From Allohahella marinimesophila (GTDB lineage Bacteria; Pseudomonadota; Gammaproteobacteria; Pseudomonadales; Oleiphilaceae), in NCBI RefSeq assembly GCF_039538005.1, contig NZ_BAABBO010000011.1:296095-360094 (forward strand): a stretch of 64,000 nt of DNA, given 5' to 3'. Both the position numbers and the translations under genes were made by a program. Shown here one piece after another: positions 26,454 to 35,320 of this stretch; the first letter of the stretch is position 1, and every line of letters begins with the position of its first letter. A model generated the notes under the pieces. It ran no database searches, had not been told where the DNA came from, and saw nothing but the letters and a program-made list of their open reading frames with translations.

Positions 26454-27366
26454 CCTTCCTGAAGCTGAATTCTTCAAGCTCCTTTTTCAGCGCACGGTGA
26501 TACATCGGGATGCTGATCCACGAATACAGCACCAGGGCGACCCAGCCCAGCGACAGCACCAGCGAAGTGGTGGGGTATCCCATATCGAGTATCGCCCTCG
26601 CAAGTAGGTTGAAGAAGAGAAAGGCCATGATGATGACGAAGGCGCCTTTGGTGTTCCCAAGTGCTGCGATCTTCGAATTCAGACGCCACCAGAGCCCCAG
26701 GAAAGGGTTACGGCGCATCTTGACGTGACTGAACAGTCGCAGGGCTTCTTTCGAGGAAGGATTGTTGCTGATAACGAACTTGGCGTGATATTCGGCATCG
26801 TCACTGTTGCCAAGGGCGAGCTGGAGTTTGCCCATGAGCAGGTTGGCATCGGCATCACCAGCATCGGCGCGCAGCGCTTCACTGGCGTGCTGCAGGGCCT
26901 GATCCAGTTTGCCGCCTGAGAAATAGAATTCGCCGAAAGCGATCTCGAGTCGGCGGGAGTCGGGGTCCAGTCTGGCCGCTTCCTTGAGGCAGGCTTCGGC
27001 GGCCTGACGCTCATCCAGCTGAAGATATATTTCGCTCAGCATGAACAGTGGTTCGGGATTAGACGGCTCCAGCGACTGGGCCTGCTCGCAATATTGTATC
27101 GCCTCTTTCAGGCGGTTTTTCAATGTGCACAAACGGGCGTAGGTCAGGTAAAACCAGGCAGTATTCGGGTCCAGGCTGAGTGCAATCTTCAACTCATGTT
27201 CGCCCGCATGCAGTCTGCCCTGAGCAATCAGGTTGGAGGCCAGTAGGGCATGCGCCACGGCGCTCTGTGGATCATCCGCCAATACCTGCTTCAACAGATC
27301 GATGGCGTGAGTGTGCTGGCCAAGGCGCATCGCCCGCCAGATCGAATCGATTCGATAGCCGTCCAT
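26446..27366 (-). CDS. TPR-repeat membrane protein
   Basis: The 306-residue protein (start 27366) has at least four tetratricopeptide repeats over residues 15-195 (ALLASNLIAQGRLHAGEHEL, AWFYLTYARLCTLKNRLKEA, PLFMLSEIYLQLDERQAAEA, ANLLMGKLQLALGNSDDAEY). Two membrane helices follow near residues 237-257 and 264-284, with a short charged tail. A longer frame reaching 27675 is the antisense of the upstream gene. Its start overlaps that gene's stop (TGATG). It is the last gene of a three-gene unit with a 4TM protein and an AAA+ ATPase; a scaffold role is inferred. Confidence 0.82.
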   Translation of the reverse strand: MDGYRIDSIWRAMRLGQHTHAIDLLKQVLADDPQSAVAHALLASNLIAQGRLHAGEHELKIALSLDPNTAWFYLTYARLCTLKNRLKEAIQYCEQAQSLEPSNPEPLFMLSEIYLQLDERQAAEACLKEAARLDPDSRRLEIAFGEFYFSGGKLDQALQHASEALRADAGDADANLLMGKLQLALGNSDDAEYHAKFVISNNPSSKEALRLFSHVKMRRNPFLGLWWRLNSKIAALGNTKGAFVIIMAFLFFNLLARAILDMGYPTTSLVLSLGWVALVLYSWISIPMYHRALKKELEEFSFRKDY

Positions 27367-27779
27367 CAATGGCTGGCCTGCTCTTTGACGTAACTGTACA
27401 CGGCGTATGGTGCCGACTGCTTCAAGACGACGAGGTAGAGCGCCAGGAAAAAGATACCTTTCGACAGGATTCTGATGTACGGCGCAGTTGCTTCGAGCGC
27501 AAAGCCGCTGAGCTGGGTAAGGTATACCGCGCCGATGGAAAACCCGAGCCAGAGCAGGATCCCGGCAATACTGATGCCGATTTCCTTTTTCAGCGTGGGG
27601 CTGCCGAGCAGATAGCCATTTGCGATCACCCATACGAAGGGGAGCCAGTACTGCCCCTGAAAAGGTGGTACCCAAAGCAGGGGGAGAAAGATGCTGACGA
27701 AGAAGATCACCGTTGGATCGACGATGAAGTTTTCCTGCAGGCGAGGTTTTGGCTCGTCTATGATGTCGTAGCCAGCCAT
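27366..27779 (-). CDS. Small polytopic membrane protein, unknown function
   Basis: The 137-residue protein has about four hydrophobic helices (near 23-42, 44-58, 67-88 and 103-122) and a charged N-terminus (DIIDEPKPRLQENF). I recognise no family motif. Sitting between the AAA+ ATPase (15 bases upstream) and the TPR protein (overlapping stop/start), it is presumably the membrane core of whatever these three proteins do together. Confidence 0.8.
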   Translation of the reverse strand: MAGYDIIDEPKPRLQENFIVDPTVIFFVSIFLPLLWVPPFQGQYWLPFVWVIANGYLLGSPTLKKEIGISIAGILLWLGFSIGAVYLTQLSGFALEATAPYIRILSKGIFFLALYLVVLKQSAPYAVYSYVKEQASH

Positions 27780-27794
27780 CAGTGCTTCACCATC

Positions 27795-29102
27795 TCAGTT
27801 GCCGTTTTTCTGGAGGAAGTCGACGACCTCATTATACCGGCCGCCATCGTTGGCGTAGCGCGCATAATTCCTGGCCGTGGTCATCCACTCGGTCGTGGTA
27901 GGTCTGCTTTCACCGACAGCCTGCTTGAAGTGCTGCATGCCGATGGCCACCTCACGGTCCCCCTCCATCGACTCGTCGATGGCTTCGTCGGCCGCCATAT
28001 CGATGAGGTTCGACAGATCTGCACCGGAATAGCCGACGGTCTTGGAAGCAATCAGCTCGAAGTCGATATCGTCTTCGCTGGGCCGGCCTTTCATCTCATG
28101 TCGCAGAATGGCGGCACGGGCGAGCTTGTCCGGTGGGGGCACGAAGAACATGCGATCAAACCGACCGGGCCGCAGGAAGGCGGAATCTATGGCCCATGGC
28201 ACGTTGGTGGAGGCCAGTATCAGAACGCCTTCGTTGTTCTGCGAGTAGCCGTCGAGTTCGGTCAGGAACTGGCTGACGGTATTGCTGCTCGAGCTGCTGC
28301 GCGCATGCTCACGCTTGCCAGCCAGTGCTTCGAGTTCGTCGAAGAACAGCACGCTCGGCGTCTCATTGCGGGCCTTTTCGAAGATGGCGTGGAGTTTCTG
28401 CTCCGACTCGCCGATATACATGTCGAGCACATCGGAGATTTCGATGTTGAAGAACGACGACTTGCACTCGCCGGCGGTAGCACGAGCCAGCAGGGTCTTT
28501 CCGCATCCCGGCGGTCCGTACAGCAGAACGCCCCCGCCGACTTTCTTCTTGAAACGCTGAAACAGGGAAGGTTTCTGGAAGGGCAGGATGATTTTCTTGT
28601 GAATCTGTTTCTTGATATTCACCAGACCTACCACATCATCGAAGGTCGTGGTGGCCTGACGGTACCGGGACAGCTGGGTTACTTCTGCGAAGTCCGTTTT
28701 CTCGACGATCTTCAGTTTGGTCTTGGTATCCTGCAGTTCAAGGCGGGCATCGAGTTCGTCCGAGCGAATACCCGGGTCCTTGCGAGCCGCCTTGAGATAA
28801 AGTGTTCGCGCCTCCCGGCCATGCCCCTTGTCGAGCAACGCTTCGATCAGCAGAGTGAACTGGGGTCCTTTCAAGGTATCGGCGTAAGTGTCGAGCAACG
28901 CTTCATCGCTGGCACTGGCGACAGCGCCAGCAATTTCTAGAACTTCGCTGTCATCAGGTGTGGGGTCGAGAGCATCTACGAAACGAAGGGCTTTCTGGGG
29001 CTCGTGTCGACTCAGATAGGCCAGCAGGATCACCTTGGCCAGATGTGGCGAAGGGGCTGCGTCGAAGGCTGAAACGAGGCTGTTGAGCGTAGACTGATCC
29101 AT
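27795..29102 (-). CDS. AAA+ ATPase (CDC48/FtsH-like module) with helical N-terminal domain
   Basis: From the ATG at 29102 (AGGAG four bases before) the protein has 435 residues. The first 150 are helical and TPR-like (LAKVILLAYLSRHEPQKALR, TLLIEALLDKGHGREARTLY). One AAA+ module follows: Walker A GPPGCGKT (196-203), Walker B VLFFDELE (251-258), sensor-1 ASTN, and arginine finger region RPGRFDR (311-317). The lid helices run to the C-terminus. There is no protease domain. Such single-module proteins remodel other proteins; being encoded with a 4TM protein and a TPR protein suggests a membrane-linked assembly or remodelling machine whose target is unknown. Confidence 0.87.
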   Translation of the reverse strand: MDQSTLNSLVSAFDAAPSPHLAKVILLAYLSRHEPQKALRFVDALDPTPDDSEVLEIAGAVASASDEALLDTYADTLKGPQFTLLIEALLDKGHGREARTLYLKAARKDPGIRSDELDARLELQDTKTKLKIVEKTDFAEVTQLSRYRQATTTFDDVVGLVNIKKQIHKKIILPFQKPSLFQRFKKKVGGGVLLYGPPGCGKTLLARATAGECKSSFFNIEISDVLDMYIGESEQKLHAIFEKARNETPSVLFFDELEALAGKREHARSSSSSNTVSQFLTELDGYSQNNEGVLILASTNVPWAIDSAFLRPGRFDRMFFVPPPDKLARAAILRHEMKGRPSEDDIDFELIASKTVGYSGADLSNLIDMAADEAIDESMEGDREVAIGMQHFKQAVGESRPTTTEWMTTARNYARYANDGGRYNEVVDFLQKNGN

Positions 29103-29211
29103 GAAACTCCTGCACAGGGCGCTGAGCAATGATTCGAGAGAACAAGTGCTCGGATCATACCCCACTTCACTTGTGCCCTCATAGCCTCAGCGCCCGGCAC
29201 GATGCGCCACG

Positions 29212-29619
29212 TCAGTGCAGAAGCTGGTTCTCCTCCGACACCTGTTCGTTCAGTGTCCAGAAGTCGTACAGCACACCCAGCAAAAATAGCCCGCCGGTCA
29301 GGAAATACAGGATGGCCGTGATCCACTTGCCCAGGTAGAGCCGGTGCAGACCAAAAATGCCGAGGAAGGTGAGCAGCACCCAGGCGATGGTGTAGTTGGT
29401 GCTACCAGCGGTATATCGCCTGTCAGCGGAACGGTCCATCGACGGTATGAGAAAGAGATCGATCAGCCAGCCAATGCCCAGCAGGCCAAGAGTGAAGAAC
29501 CAGATTGTTCCTGTGATGGGGCGACCGTAGTAGAAGCGGTGCGCACCGAGAAAGCCGAAGATCCACAGCAGATAGCCGATGATCTTGCTATGGGTATTCG
29601 AAGGAACCGTGGTCTGCAT
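29212..29619 (-). CDS. TM2-domain protein with two TM2 units
   Basis: The 135-residue membrane protein contains two copies of the TM2 pattern, each with two helices: GFLGAHRFYYGRPITG (about 22-37) and GIFGLHRLYLGKWITA (about 86-101), both followed by hydrophobic stretches and an acidic turn (LIDLFLIP, YDFWTLNE). TM2 proteins are widespread and mostly uncharacterised. The gene lies 109 bases upstream of the AAA+ gene on the same strand and could be part of that unit. Confidence 0.85.
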   Translation of the reverse strand: MQTTVPSNTHSKIIGYLLWIFGFLGAHRFYYGRPITGTIWFFTLGLLGIGWLIDLFLIPSMDRSADRRYTAGSTNYTIAWVLLTFLGIFGLHRLYLGKWITAILYFLTGGLFLLGVLYDFWTLNEQVSEENQLLH

Positions 29620-29685
29620 GCTTACCTCGTCTGCTGTGATCGATAGACAGTGCTACGCCATGAGCAGCCGCTTGGCTCTCTGAGT

Positions 29686-30558
29686 CTAATGCCGGTGACT
29701 CTGGCGATAGGCCTGTGGCGAGTGCCCCATGATCTTCTTGAATAGCCGCGAAAAATAATAATTGTCGTCATAGCCAAGTTGATGACTGATAGCTCTGAAG
29801 CTGAGGCTGGTGGTGTCGAGTAGCTGACAGGCCTGTTCGACCTTGAGATGCAGGAAGTGCTGGATGGGCGATTCGCCAGTGAGCGTCCTGTAACAGGTGG
29901 CAAAGTGAGCGCTGGACAGGCCAGCAATGTCCGCGAGCTGTGCCAGTGTCAGCCGTTCGTCGAGGTGCTCCCGCATATAGGTGTGGATATCATCTATCGC
30001 TAAAGCAGGCTTCGATGCTTCCACATCGCCGCTGAGTGGAATGGCGGTCAGCAGCTGACGAAGCCGGTTTGAAGCATGAATCAGCCGCGTCAGGCGATAG
30101 CCCGTGTGCTGCACTGCCAGCAGGCCATTGAAGTCTACCAGTAGCCGTGACTGCTGGCCGATATGACGTACCCAGCGCCCACCAAAGCCGAGCTGTTCGG
30201 AGAAGAGATCAGCCTGTGCGCCAGCAAAGTGAACCCAGTGTACGGTCCAGGGCTGTCCGGGGTCGGCTGTATAACGGTGTGAAACGCCGCGAGGCAGCAG
30301 GAGCAGGTCGCCAGGGGTGACAGTAAGTGGCTCGCCTTCGACGTTGAGCCAGGCCTGTCCATCGCTGCAATATATCAAAAGATTGTCGGAATGCTGTTGC
30401 CGGTGCATATGATGCCCTGCGGCATGGCGGTAATGGCCGAAAGCGAGGGGATAGAGCTCACGCGTCAACGGGTGTCGGGCCAGTTCCTGCACCACGGGTG
30501 CCGGTACGAGGTAGCGGGTACTTCCTGGCGGCAGTGGCCACTGCGAGGTTCTCGTCAT
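29686..30558 (-). CDS. AraC-family regulator, probable activator of the valine-catabolic operon
   Basis: The 290-residue protein has an N-terminal cupin-like sensing domain (about 35-110, with GDLLLLPRGVSHRY) and a C-terminal double helix-turn-helix (about 190-288) with LTLAQLADIAGLSSAHFATC and the AraC signature YDDNYYFSRLFKKIMGHSPQ. It is divergent from the mmsA operon with about 140 bases between the starts. In Pseudomonas the AraC-type MmsR activates mmsAB from the same arrangement, so this is a likely functional equivalent. The inducer is not identifiable from sequence. Confidence 0.85.
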   Translation of the reverse strand: MTRTSQWPLPPGSTRYLVPAPVVQELARHPLTRELYPLAFGHYRHAAGHHMHRQQHSDNLLIYCSDGQAWLNVEGEPLTVTPGDLLLLPRGVSHRYTADPGQPWTVHWVHFAGAQADLFSEQLGFGGRWVRHIGQQSRLLVDFNGLLAVQHTGYRLTRLIHASNRLRQLLTAIPLSGDVEASKPALAIDDIHTYMREHLDERLTLAQLADIAGLSSAHFATCYRTLTGESPIQHFLHLKVEQACQLLDTTSLSFRAISHQLGYDDNYYFSRLFKKIMGHSPQAYRQSHRH

Positions 30559-30700
30559 AGATTTAGCGTCTTTGTGGCCTCGACTAAAATAATGGTCTGC
30601 TCCGAAAGATAGTCCATCATCGCCGAAACTTAGTCAATCCACCCGCCCCTGTGCACCATGCTAGCATCGTATGCTCAGACAGATATTCAGGTGAATGATC

Positions 30701-32191
30701 ATGAAGCAGGTGCCCCTCTTCCTCGAAGGCGAATTTGTCCAGAGCCAGACGCAGAACTGGATAGACGTGACCAATCCAGCGACGGCGGAGGTGATAGCCC
30801 GTGCGCCTGCCACCACCGACGCTGAAATGGATCGAGCCATTGCGAGTGCCGCCGAGGCATTCAAAACCTGGCGGGAAGTGCCAGTACCCGAGCGGGCGCG
30901 TCTGATGATGCGCTACCAGGCCCTGCTCAAGGCACATCATGATGAGCTGGCGGAAATCCTGTCGCAGGAAACCGGCAAGACTTTCGAAGATGCCAAGGGC
31001 GATGTCTGGCGCGGTATCGAGGTCGTCGAGCATGCTGCGAATGCGCCTTCGTTGATGATGGGAGAAACCGTTGGCAATGTGGCACGCAACATCGACACCT
31101 ACACCTATATACAGCCGCTCGGCGTGTGCGCGGGCATTACACCGTTCAACTTCCCGGCGATGATTCCGCTATGGATGTTCCCCATGGCCATCGTGACTGG
31201 TAATACCTTCATCCTGAAACCTTCGGAGCAGGACCCGCTCACGCCGATGCGGCTGGCTGAGCTGTTCGAAGAAGCCGGCGCGCCGAAGGGCGTATTGCAG
31301 GTGGTGCACGGCGGCAAGCAGCAGGTCGACAGACTCTTGACCGATCCAGCGATCAAGGCGATTTCCTTTGTCGGCTCCGTGCCGGTGGGGCGCTATATCT
31401 ATGAAACCGGTACGCGCCATATGAAGCGGGTACAGAGTTTTGCAGGCGCCAAGAATCACATGGTCATTATGCCGGATGCAGACAAGGATCAGGTGCTGAG
31501 TGCGCTGGTGGGCGCATCGGTTGGTGCCGCCGGTCAGCGCTGCATGGCGATTTCTGTAGCCGTTTTCGTGGGTGAGGCAGAGGCGTGGATACCTGAGCTG
31601 AAAGAGCGACTGGCCCAGATTCGACCCGGCGCCTGGGATGACTCAGGCGCAAGCTATGGGCCACTCATCAGTGCGCAGGCCAGGACACGGGTTGAAACGC
31701 TGATCGGAGAAGGTGAAGCGGCTGGTGCGAAACTTCTGCTCGATGGTCGCCACTGTAGTGTAGACGGCTTGCCGAACGGCTACTGGGTCGGACCTACGCT
31801 GTTCGCTGGCGTACAGGCAGACATGAGCATCTACAAGGAAGAGATCTTCGGCCCGGTGCTGTGCTGTATGGAGGTGGCTTCTCTCGACGAAGCGCTGGAG
31901 CTTGTCAACGCGAGTCCCTATGGTAATGGCACGTCGATCTTCACCAGCTCCGGCGGTGCAGCCAGGCGTTATCAGCAGGAGGTCGAAGTGGGTCAGGTCG
32001 GTATCAATATCCCCATTCCAGTGCCCATGCCATTCTTTTCGTTTACCGGCTGGAAGGGCTCGTTCTACGGTGATCAACACGCCTACGGTAAGCAGGCCGT
32101 AAAATTCTATACGGAGACGAAGACAGTGACTGCGCGATGGTTTTCCAGCGACGCCGTAGCTGGTACCAACTTCTCCATACAGATGCGATAA
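30701..32191 (+). CDS. mmsA: Methylmalonate-semialdehyde dehydrogenase (CoA-acylating)
   Basis: MmsA converts methylmalonate semialdehyde, CoA and NAD to propionyl-CoA and CO2, the last step of distal valine catabolism. The 496-residue protein begins KQVPLFLEGEFVQSQT as the family does. The catalytic Cys lies in AAGQRCMAISVAVFVG, and FVGSVPVGRYIYETG and GSFYGDQHAYGKQAVKFYTE are family stretches. The ATG at 30701 is six bases after AGGTGA; the ATG two codons earlier is too close to that site. It is first in a five-gene operon. Confidence 0.95.
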   Translation: MKQVPLFLEGEFVQSQTQNWIDVTNPATAEVIARAPATTDAEMDRAIASAAEAFKTWREVPVPERARLMMRYQALLKAHHDELAEILSQETGKTFEDAKGDVWRGIEVVEHAANAPSLMMGETVGNVARNIDTYTYIQPLGVCAGITPFNFPAMIPLWMFPMAIVTGNTFILKPSEQDPLTPMRLAELFEEAGAPKGVLQVVHGGKQQVDRLLTDPAIKAISFVGSVPVGRYIYETGTRHMKRVQSFAGAKNHMVIMPDADKDQVLSALVGASVGAAGQRCMAISVAVFVGEAEAWIPELKERLAQIRPGAWDDSGASYGPLISAQARTRVETLIGEGEAAGAKLLLDGRHCSVDGLPNGYWVGPTLFAGVQADMSIYKEEIFGPVLCCMEVASLDEALELVNASPYGNGTSIFTSSGGAARRYQQEVEVGQVGINIPIPVPMPFFSFTGWKGSFYGDQHAYGKQAVKFYTETKTVTARWFSSDAVAGTNFSIQMR

Positions 32192-32206
32192 GCAGAGGGC
32201 AGCCGG

Positions 32207-33373
32207 ATGGATTTTGCACTGAACGATGATCAGCTGGCCTACCGTGAGGCGGCCAAGGCCTTTGCGGACAAGGCCATGGCGCCTTACGCGAGCCAGTGGG
32301 ATGTCGACCATACCTTTCCGGTCGACGTCATTCGAGAGGGTGGGGACCTTGGCTTCTGTGGACTCTACACGCCGGTAGATCTCGGAGGGCTTGGGCTCTC
32401 CCGGCTGGATACTTCGATTATTGTCGAAGAGTTGGCAGCGGCCTGTCCATCCACCGCAGCCTTCTTCACCATTCATAATATGGCTACGTGGATGGTGGCC
32501 AATTTCTCGACCGATGGCGTTCGCGCCAGCCTCACGCCGCGCATGGCCAGCGGCGAATTGCTCGGCTCCTATTGCCTCACCGAGCCCGGTTCAGGGTCCG
32601 ATGCCGGCAGTCTGAAAACGAAGGCAGTCCGTGAGGGCGATGAATACATACTCTCCGGGTCGAAGGCTTTTATTTCCGGCGCCGGCGCCACACAGATACT
32701 GGTAGTGATGGCGCGCACGGGCGCAGCCGATAGCGGTACGAACGGCATCAGTGCTTTCGTAGTGCCAGCCGATAGCCATGGCGTTCACTACGGCAAGCTG
32801 GAGCACAAGATGGGCTGGCACAGTCAGCCCACCGGGCAGATCAGCTTCGATGAAGTACGGGTGCCTGCAGCGAACCTGCTGGGCCAAGAAGGCGAGGGCT
32901 TTCGTATTGCGATGAAAGGGCTTGATGGTGGACGGCTCAATATTGCGACCTGCTCACTGGGCGGAGCTCAGGCCACGCTGGAACGGGCGCGCGACTATCT
33001 GCACGACCGTGAACAGTTCGGCAAGCCACTGGCGACCTTTCAGGCACTGCAGTTCAGACTGGCCGATATGGCCACCAACCTGGTGGCGGCGCGACAGATG
33101 GTTCGTCTGGGGGCCTGGAAGCTGGATAACGGCGACCCTGAGGCCACGCTGCACTGCGCCATGGCCAAACGCTTCGCGACGGATGCCTGTTTCGATGTCT
33201 GCAATGAAGCGCTTCAGCTTCACGGTGGCTATGGCTACATTCGAGAATACGCCATTGAGAAGTATGTTCGGGATCTCAGGGTTCATCAGATTCTGGAAGG
33301 CACGAATGAAGTCATGCGCCTCATCATCGCCCGTCGCTTATTACTCGAAGGTGTGGCCGAAGCCATCCGCTAG
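32207..33373 (+). CDS. Acyl-CoA dehydrogenase, probable isobutyryl-CoA dehydrogenase
   Basis: This FAD enzyme is placed to oxidise isobutyryl-CoA to methacrylyl-CoA. The 388-residue protein has the standard ACAD layout: N-terminal helical domain, the beta-domain motif YCLTEPGSGSDAGSLKT, and the C-terminal LHGGYGYIREYAIEKYVRD. The catalytic-base motif ILEGTNEVMR keeps its Glu. It lies 15 bases after mmsA and before genes for the next steps, which makes isobutyryl-CoA the likely substrate; 2-methylbutyryl-CoA is also possible. Confidence 0.9.
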   Translation: MDFALNDDQLAYREAAKAFADKAMAPYASQWDVDHTFPVDVIREGGDLGFCGLYTPVDLGGLGLSRLDTSIIVEELAAACPSTAAFFTIHNMATWMVANFSTDGVRASLTPRMASGELLGSYCLTEPGSGSDAGSLKTKAVREGDEYILSGSKAFISGAGATQILVVMARTGAADSGTNGISAFVVPADSHGVHYGKLEHKMGWHSQPTGQISFDEVRVPAANLLGQEGEGFRIAMKGLDGGRLNIATCSLGGAQATLERARDYLHDREQFGKPLATFQALQFRLADMATNLVAARQMVRLGAWKLDNGDPEATLHCAMAKRFATDACFDVCNEALQLHGGYGYIREYAIEKYVRDLRVHQILEGTNEVMRLIIARRLLLEGVAEAIR

Positions 33374-33420
33374 CGCTGGCTCGTAGCCACCATGATCCAC
33401 AATCTCAGGAGGTCCTCCAC

Positions 33421-34200
33421 ATGAGCGATCTGATTCGAATTGAAAAGGATGATCACGTTGCCGTGATCACGATCGACAATCCACCAGCCAACACATGGAC
33501 CCGGGAATCGCTTGAGGCACTGGCGGCCAACATCGAGGACCTCAACGAGGATGCGTCAATCCAGGCACTGATCATCACCGGGCAGGGTGGCAAATTCTTT
33601 TCGGCTGGCGCGGATCTCAAGACCTTCGCTGATGGTGATACCGCGAAGGCGAATCAGATGGCTCAGGCCTTTGGTCGGGCCTTCGCTGCCCTGACGAACT
33701 TCAGGGGCGTCTCCATCGCGGCCATCAACGGCTACGCGATGGGTGGTGGCCTCGAGTGCGCGCTGGCCTGCGACCTGCGCATTGCCGAAGAACACGCCCA
33801 GATGGCACTGCCTGAAGCCAGTGTCGGCCTGTTGCCCTGCGCCGGTGGGACCCAGAATCTGCCCTGGCTGGTTGGGGAGGGTTGGGCCAAACGCCTGATT
33901 CTCTGTGGGGAACGCATCGATGCTGCGAAGGCCGAAAAGATCGGTCTGGTCGAAGAGGTGGTCGCTACGGGTGAGTCCATGAGCCGGGCCCATGAGCTGG
34001 CGCTGGCCGCCAGCAAGCAAAGCCCCTGTTCAGTGTCACGCTGCAAGCAACTCATCATGAGCGCTCGTGATAACCGATCCCAGGCCGACGGCTGGCGAAT
34101 GGAGCGAGAGCTGTTCATTGAATTGTTCTCCACTGAAGATCAGAAGGAAGGCGTACAGGCCTTCCTTGAAAAGCGACCTGCTGAATGGAAGGGCCGTTAG
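33421..34200 (+). CDS. Enoyl-CoA hydratase (methacrylyl-CoA hydration)
   Basis: A crotonase-fold enzyme of 259 residues expected to hydrate methacrylyl-CoA to 3-hydroxyisobutyryl-CoA. The oxyanion loop is FSAGADLKTFAD, and both catalytic glutamates of hydratases are present (GGGLECALACD and PEASVGLLPCAGGTQ). The start is preceded by a strong AGGAGG within the self-complementary GGAGGTCCTCC, which could pair with itself and modulate initiation. It ends three bases before the hydrolase gene. Confidence 0.92.
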   Translation: MSDLIRIEKDDHVAVITIDNPPANTWTRESLEALAANIEDLNEDASIQALIITGQGGKFFSAGADLKTFADGDTAKANQMAQAFGRAFAALTNFRGVSIAAINGYAMGGGLECALACDLRIAEEHAQMALPEASVGLLPCAGGTQNLPWLVGEGWAKRLILCGERIDAAKAEKIGLVEEVVATGESMSRAHELALAASKQSPCSVSRCKQLIMSARDNRSQADGWRMERELFIELFSTEDQKEGVQAFLEKRPAEWKGR

Positions 34201-34203
34201 ATC

Positions 34204-35292
34204 ATGACGGCTTCCCAGGACCCAGTCGTATTCGACACCCGGCCCACCGCCGATGACCACCTGCTTGGCATTGCCAGGCTCAACCAGCCGCGATCCCTGA
34301 ACGCGCTCTCGCTCGACATGATTCGCCTGCTGCATAAGCAGCTGTCACGTTGGGCCGAGGACGATCGCATCGTCGCGGTATGGCTCGAAGGTTCAGGCGA
34401 GAAAGCCTTTTGTGCCGGTGGTGATATCGTGGCGCTCTACAAGGCGATGACCGGCGATAACGAAAACAGCCTCGATGCTGGCGTGGCCTTCTTCACCGAG
34501 GAATATCAGCTCGACTATCAGATCCATGATTATCCCAAGCCCATCATCGCCTGGGGCCATGGTGTGGTGATGGGTGGCGGTATCGGACTGTTTGTTGGTG
34601 CCTCCCATCGAATCGTGACCGAGACCGCCCGCATCGCCATGCCGGAAAGTTCGATTGGGCTGTATCCCGATGTCGGTGCGAGCTGGTTTCTCAATCGGAT
34701 GCCAGGCAGGACTGGTCTTTTTCTGGGCATTACCGGCGCAAGTATGAATGCCGCCGACGCGCTCTATGTCGGTCTGGCTGATCACTATATCGAACAGGGG
34801 CAGCGCGAGGCACTGCTGGAAGCAATTTGCCAGAGTGAGGCGCTCGCCGCTCACCCGCGTGCCACCATCGATGAAGCCTGTGCAGAGATGGCGAAGCTGG
34901 CGTTACGAAGTTTGCCGGAGTCGCCACTGTGCAGCGCTCGTGATGAGATCGATGAACTGACTGACGCAACGGAACTGAAGGCGGTAACTCAGCAGTTGGC
35001 AGGATACAGTGGGGAAGCGACGATATTGCAGAAAGCCGCCGAGGCAGTTCGCAAGGCTTCGCCGACCTCAATGGCCATCTTCTGGCGGCAGTGGCAGCGT
35101 GCGGCCCATGAGGATCTCGAAACCGTGTTTCAGCAGGAACTGCAGCTATCGATTCGTTGTCTTCAGTTGGGCGAATTTGCCGAAGGCGTGCGCGCACTCC
35201 TCATAGACAAGGACAAGAACCCGAAGTGGCGATATCAGACCGTGGCTGAACTCGAGCCCGAATGGATCGACCGTTTCTTTGCAACTGCCTGA
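34204..35292 (+). CDS. 3-hydroxyisobutyryl-CoA hydrolase
   Basis: A crotonase-superfamily thioesterase of 362 residues that frees 3-hydroxyisobutyrate from CoA. The hallmark MPESSIGLYPDVGASWFLNR, with its catalytic Glu, and AFCAGGDIVALYKA are present, and the protein is about 100 residues longer than the hydratase upstream, as expected for the HIBCH family. Releasing the free acid draws the reactive methacrylyl-CoA equilibrium forward. It lies between the hydratase and the dehydrogenase of the same pathway. Confidence 0.93.
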   Translation: MTASQDPVVFDTRPTADDHLLGIARLNQPRSLNALSLDMIRLLHKQLSRWAEDDRIVAVWLEGSGEKAFCAGGDIVALYKAMTGDNENSLDAGVAFFTEEYQLDYQIHDYPKPIIAWGHGVVMGGGIGLFVGASHRIVTETARIAMPESSIGLYPDVGASWFLNRMPGRTGLFLGITGASMNAADALYVGLADHYIEQGQREALLEAICQSEALAAHPRATIDEACAEMAKLALRSLPESPLCSARDEIDELTDATELKAVTQQLAGYSGEATILQKAAEAVRKASPTSMAIFWRQWQRAAHEDLETVFQQELQLSIRCLQLGEFAEGVRALLIDKDKNPKWRYQTVAELEPEWIDRFFATA

Positions 35293-35320
35293 CCCGGAGT
35301 CAGCCTTATAGGAGAGTACG

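Noticed and set aside
27369..27675. N-terminal extension of the TPR gene frame
   Set aside because: Arg/Gln-rich, lies over the 4TM gene in another frame, and the TPR protein starts naturally at the overlapping ATG at 27366.
27180..28940. Long plus-strand open frame (586 codons) opposite the AAA+/TPR operon
   Set aside because: Shadow frame: no recognisable domain, composition of a reverse-complement translation, and the minus-strand genes have clear catalytic motifs.
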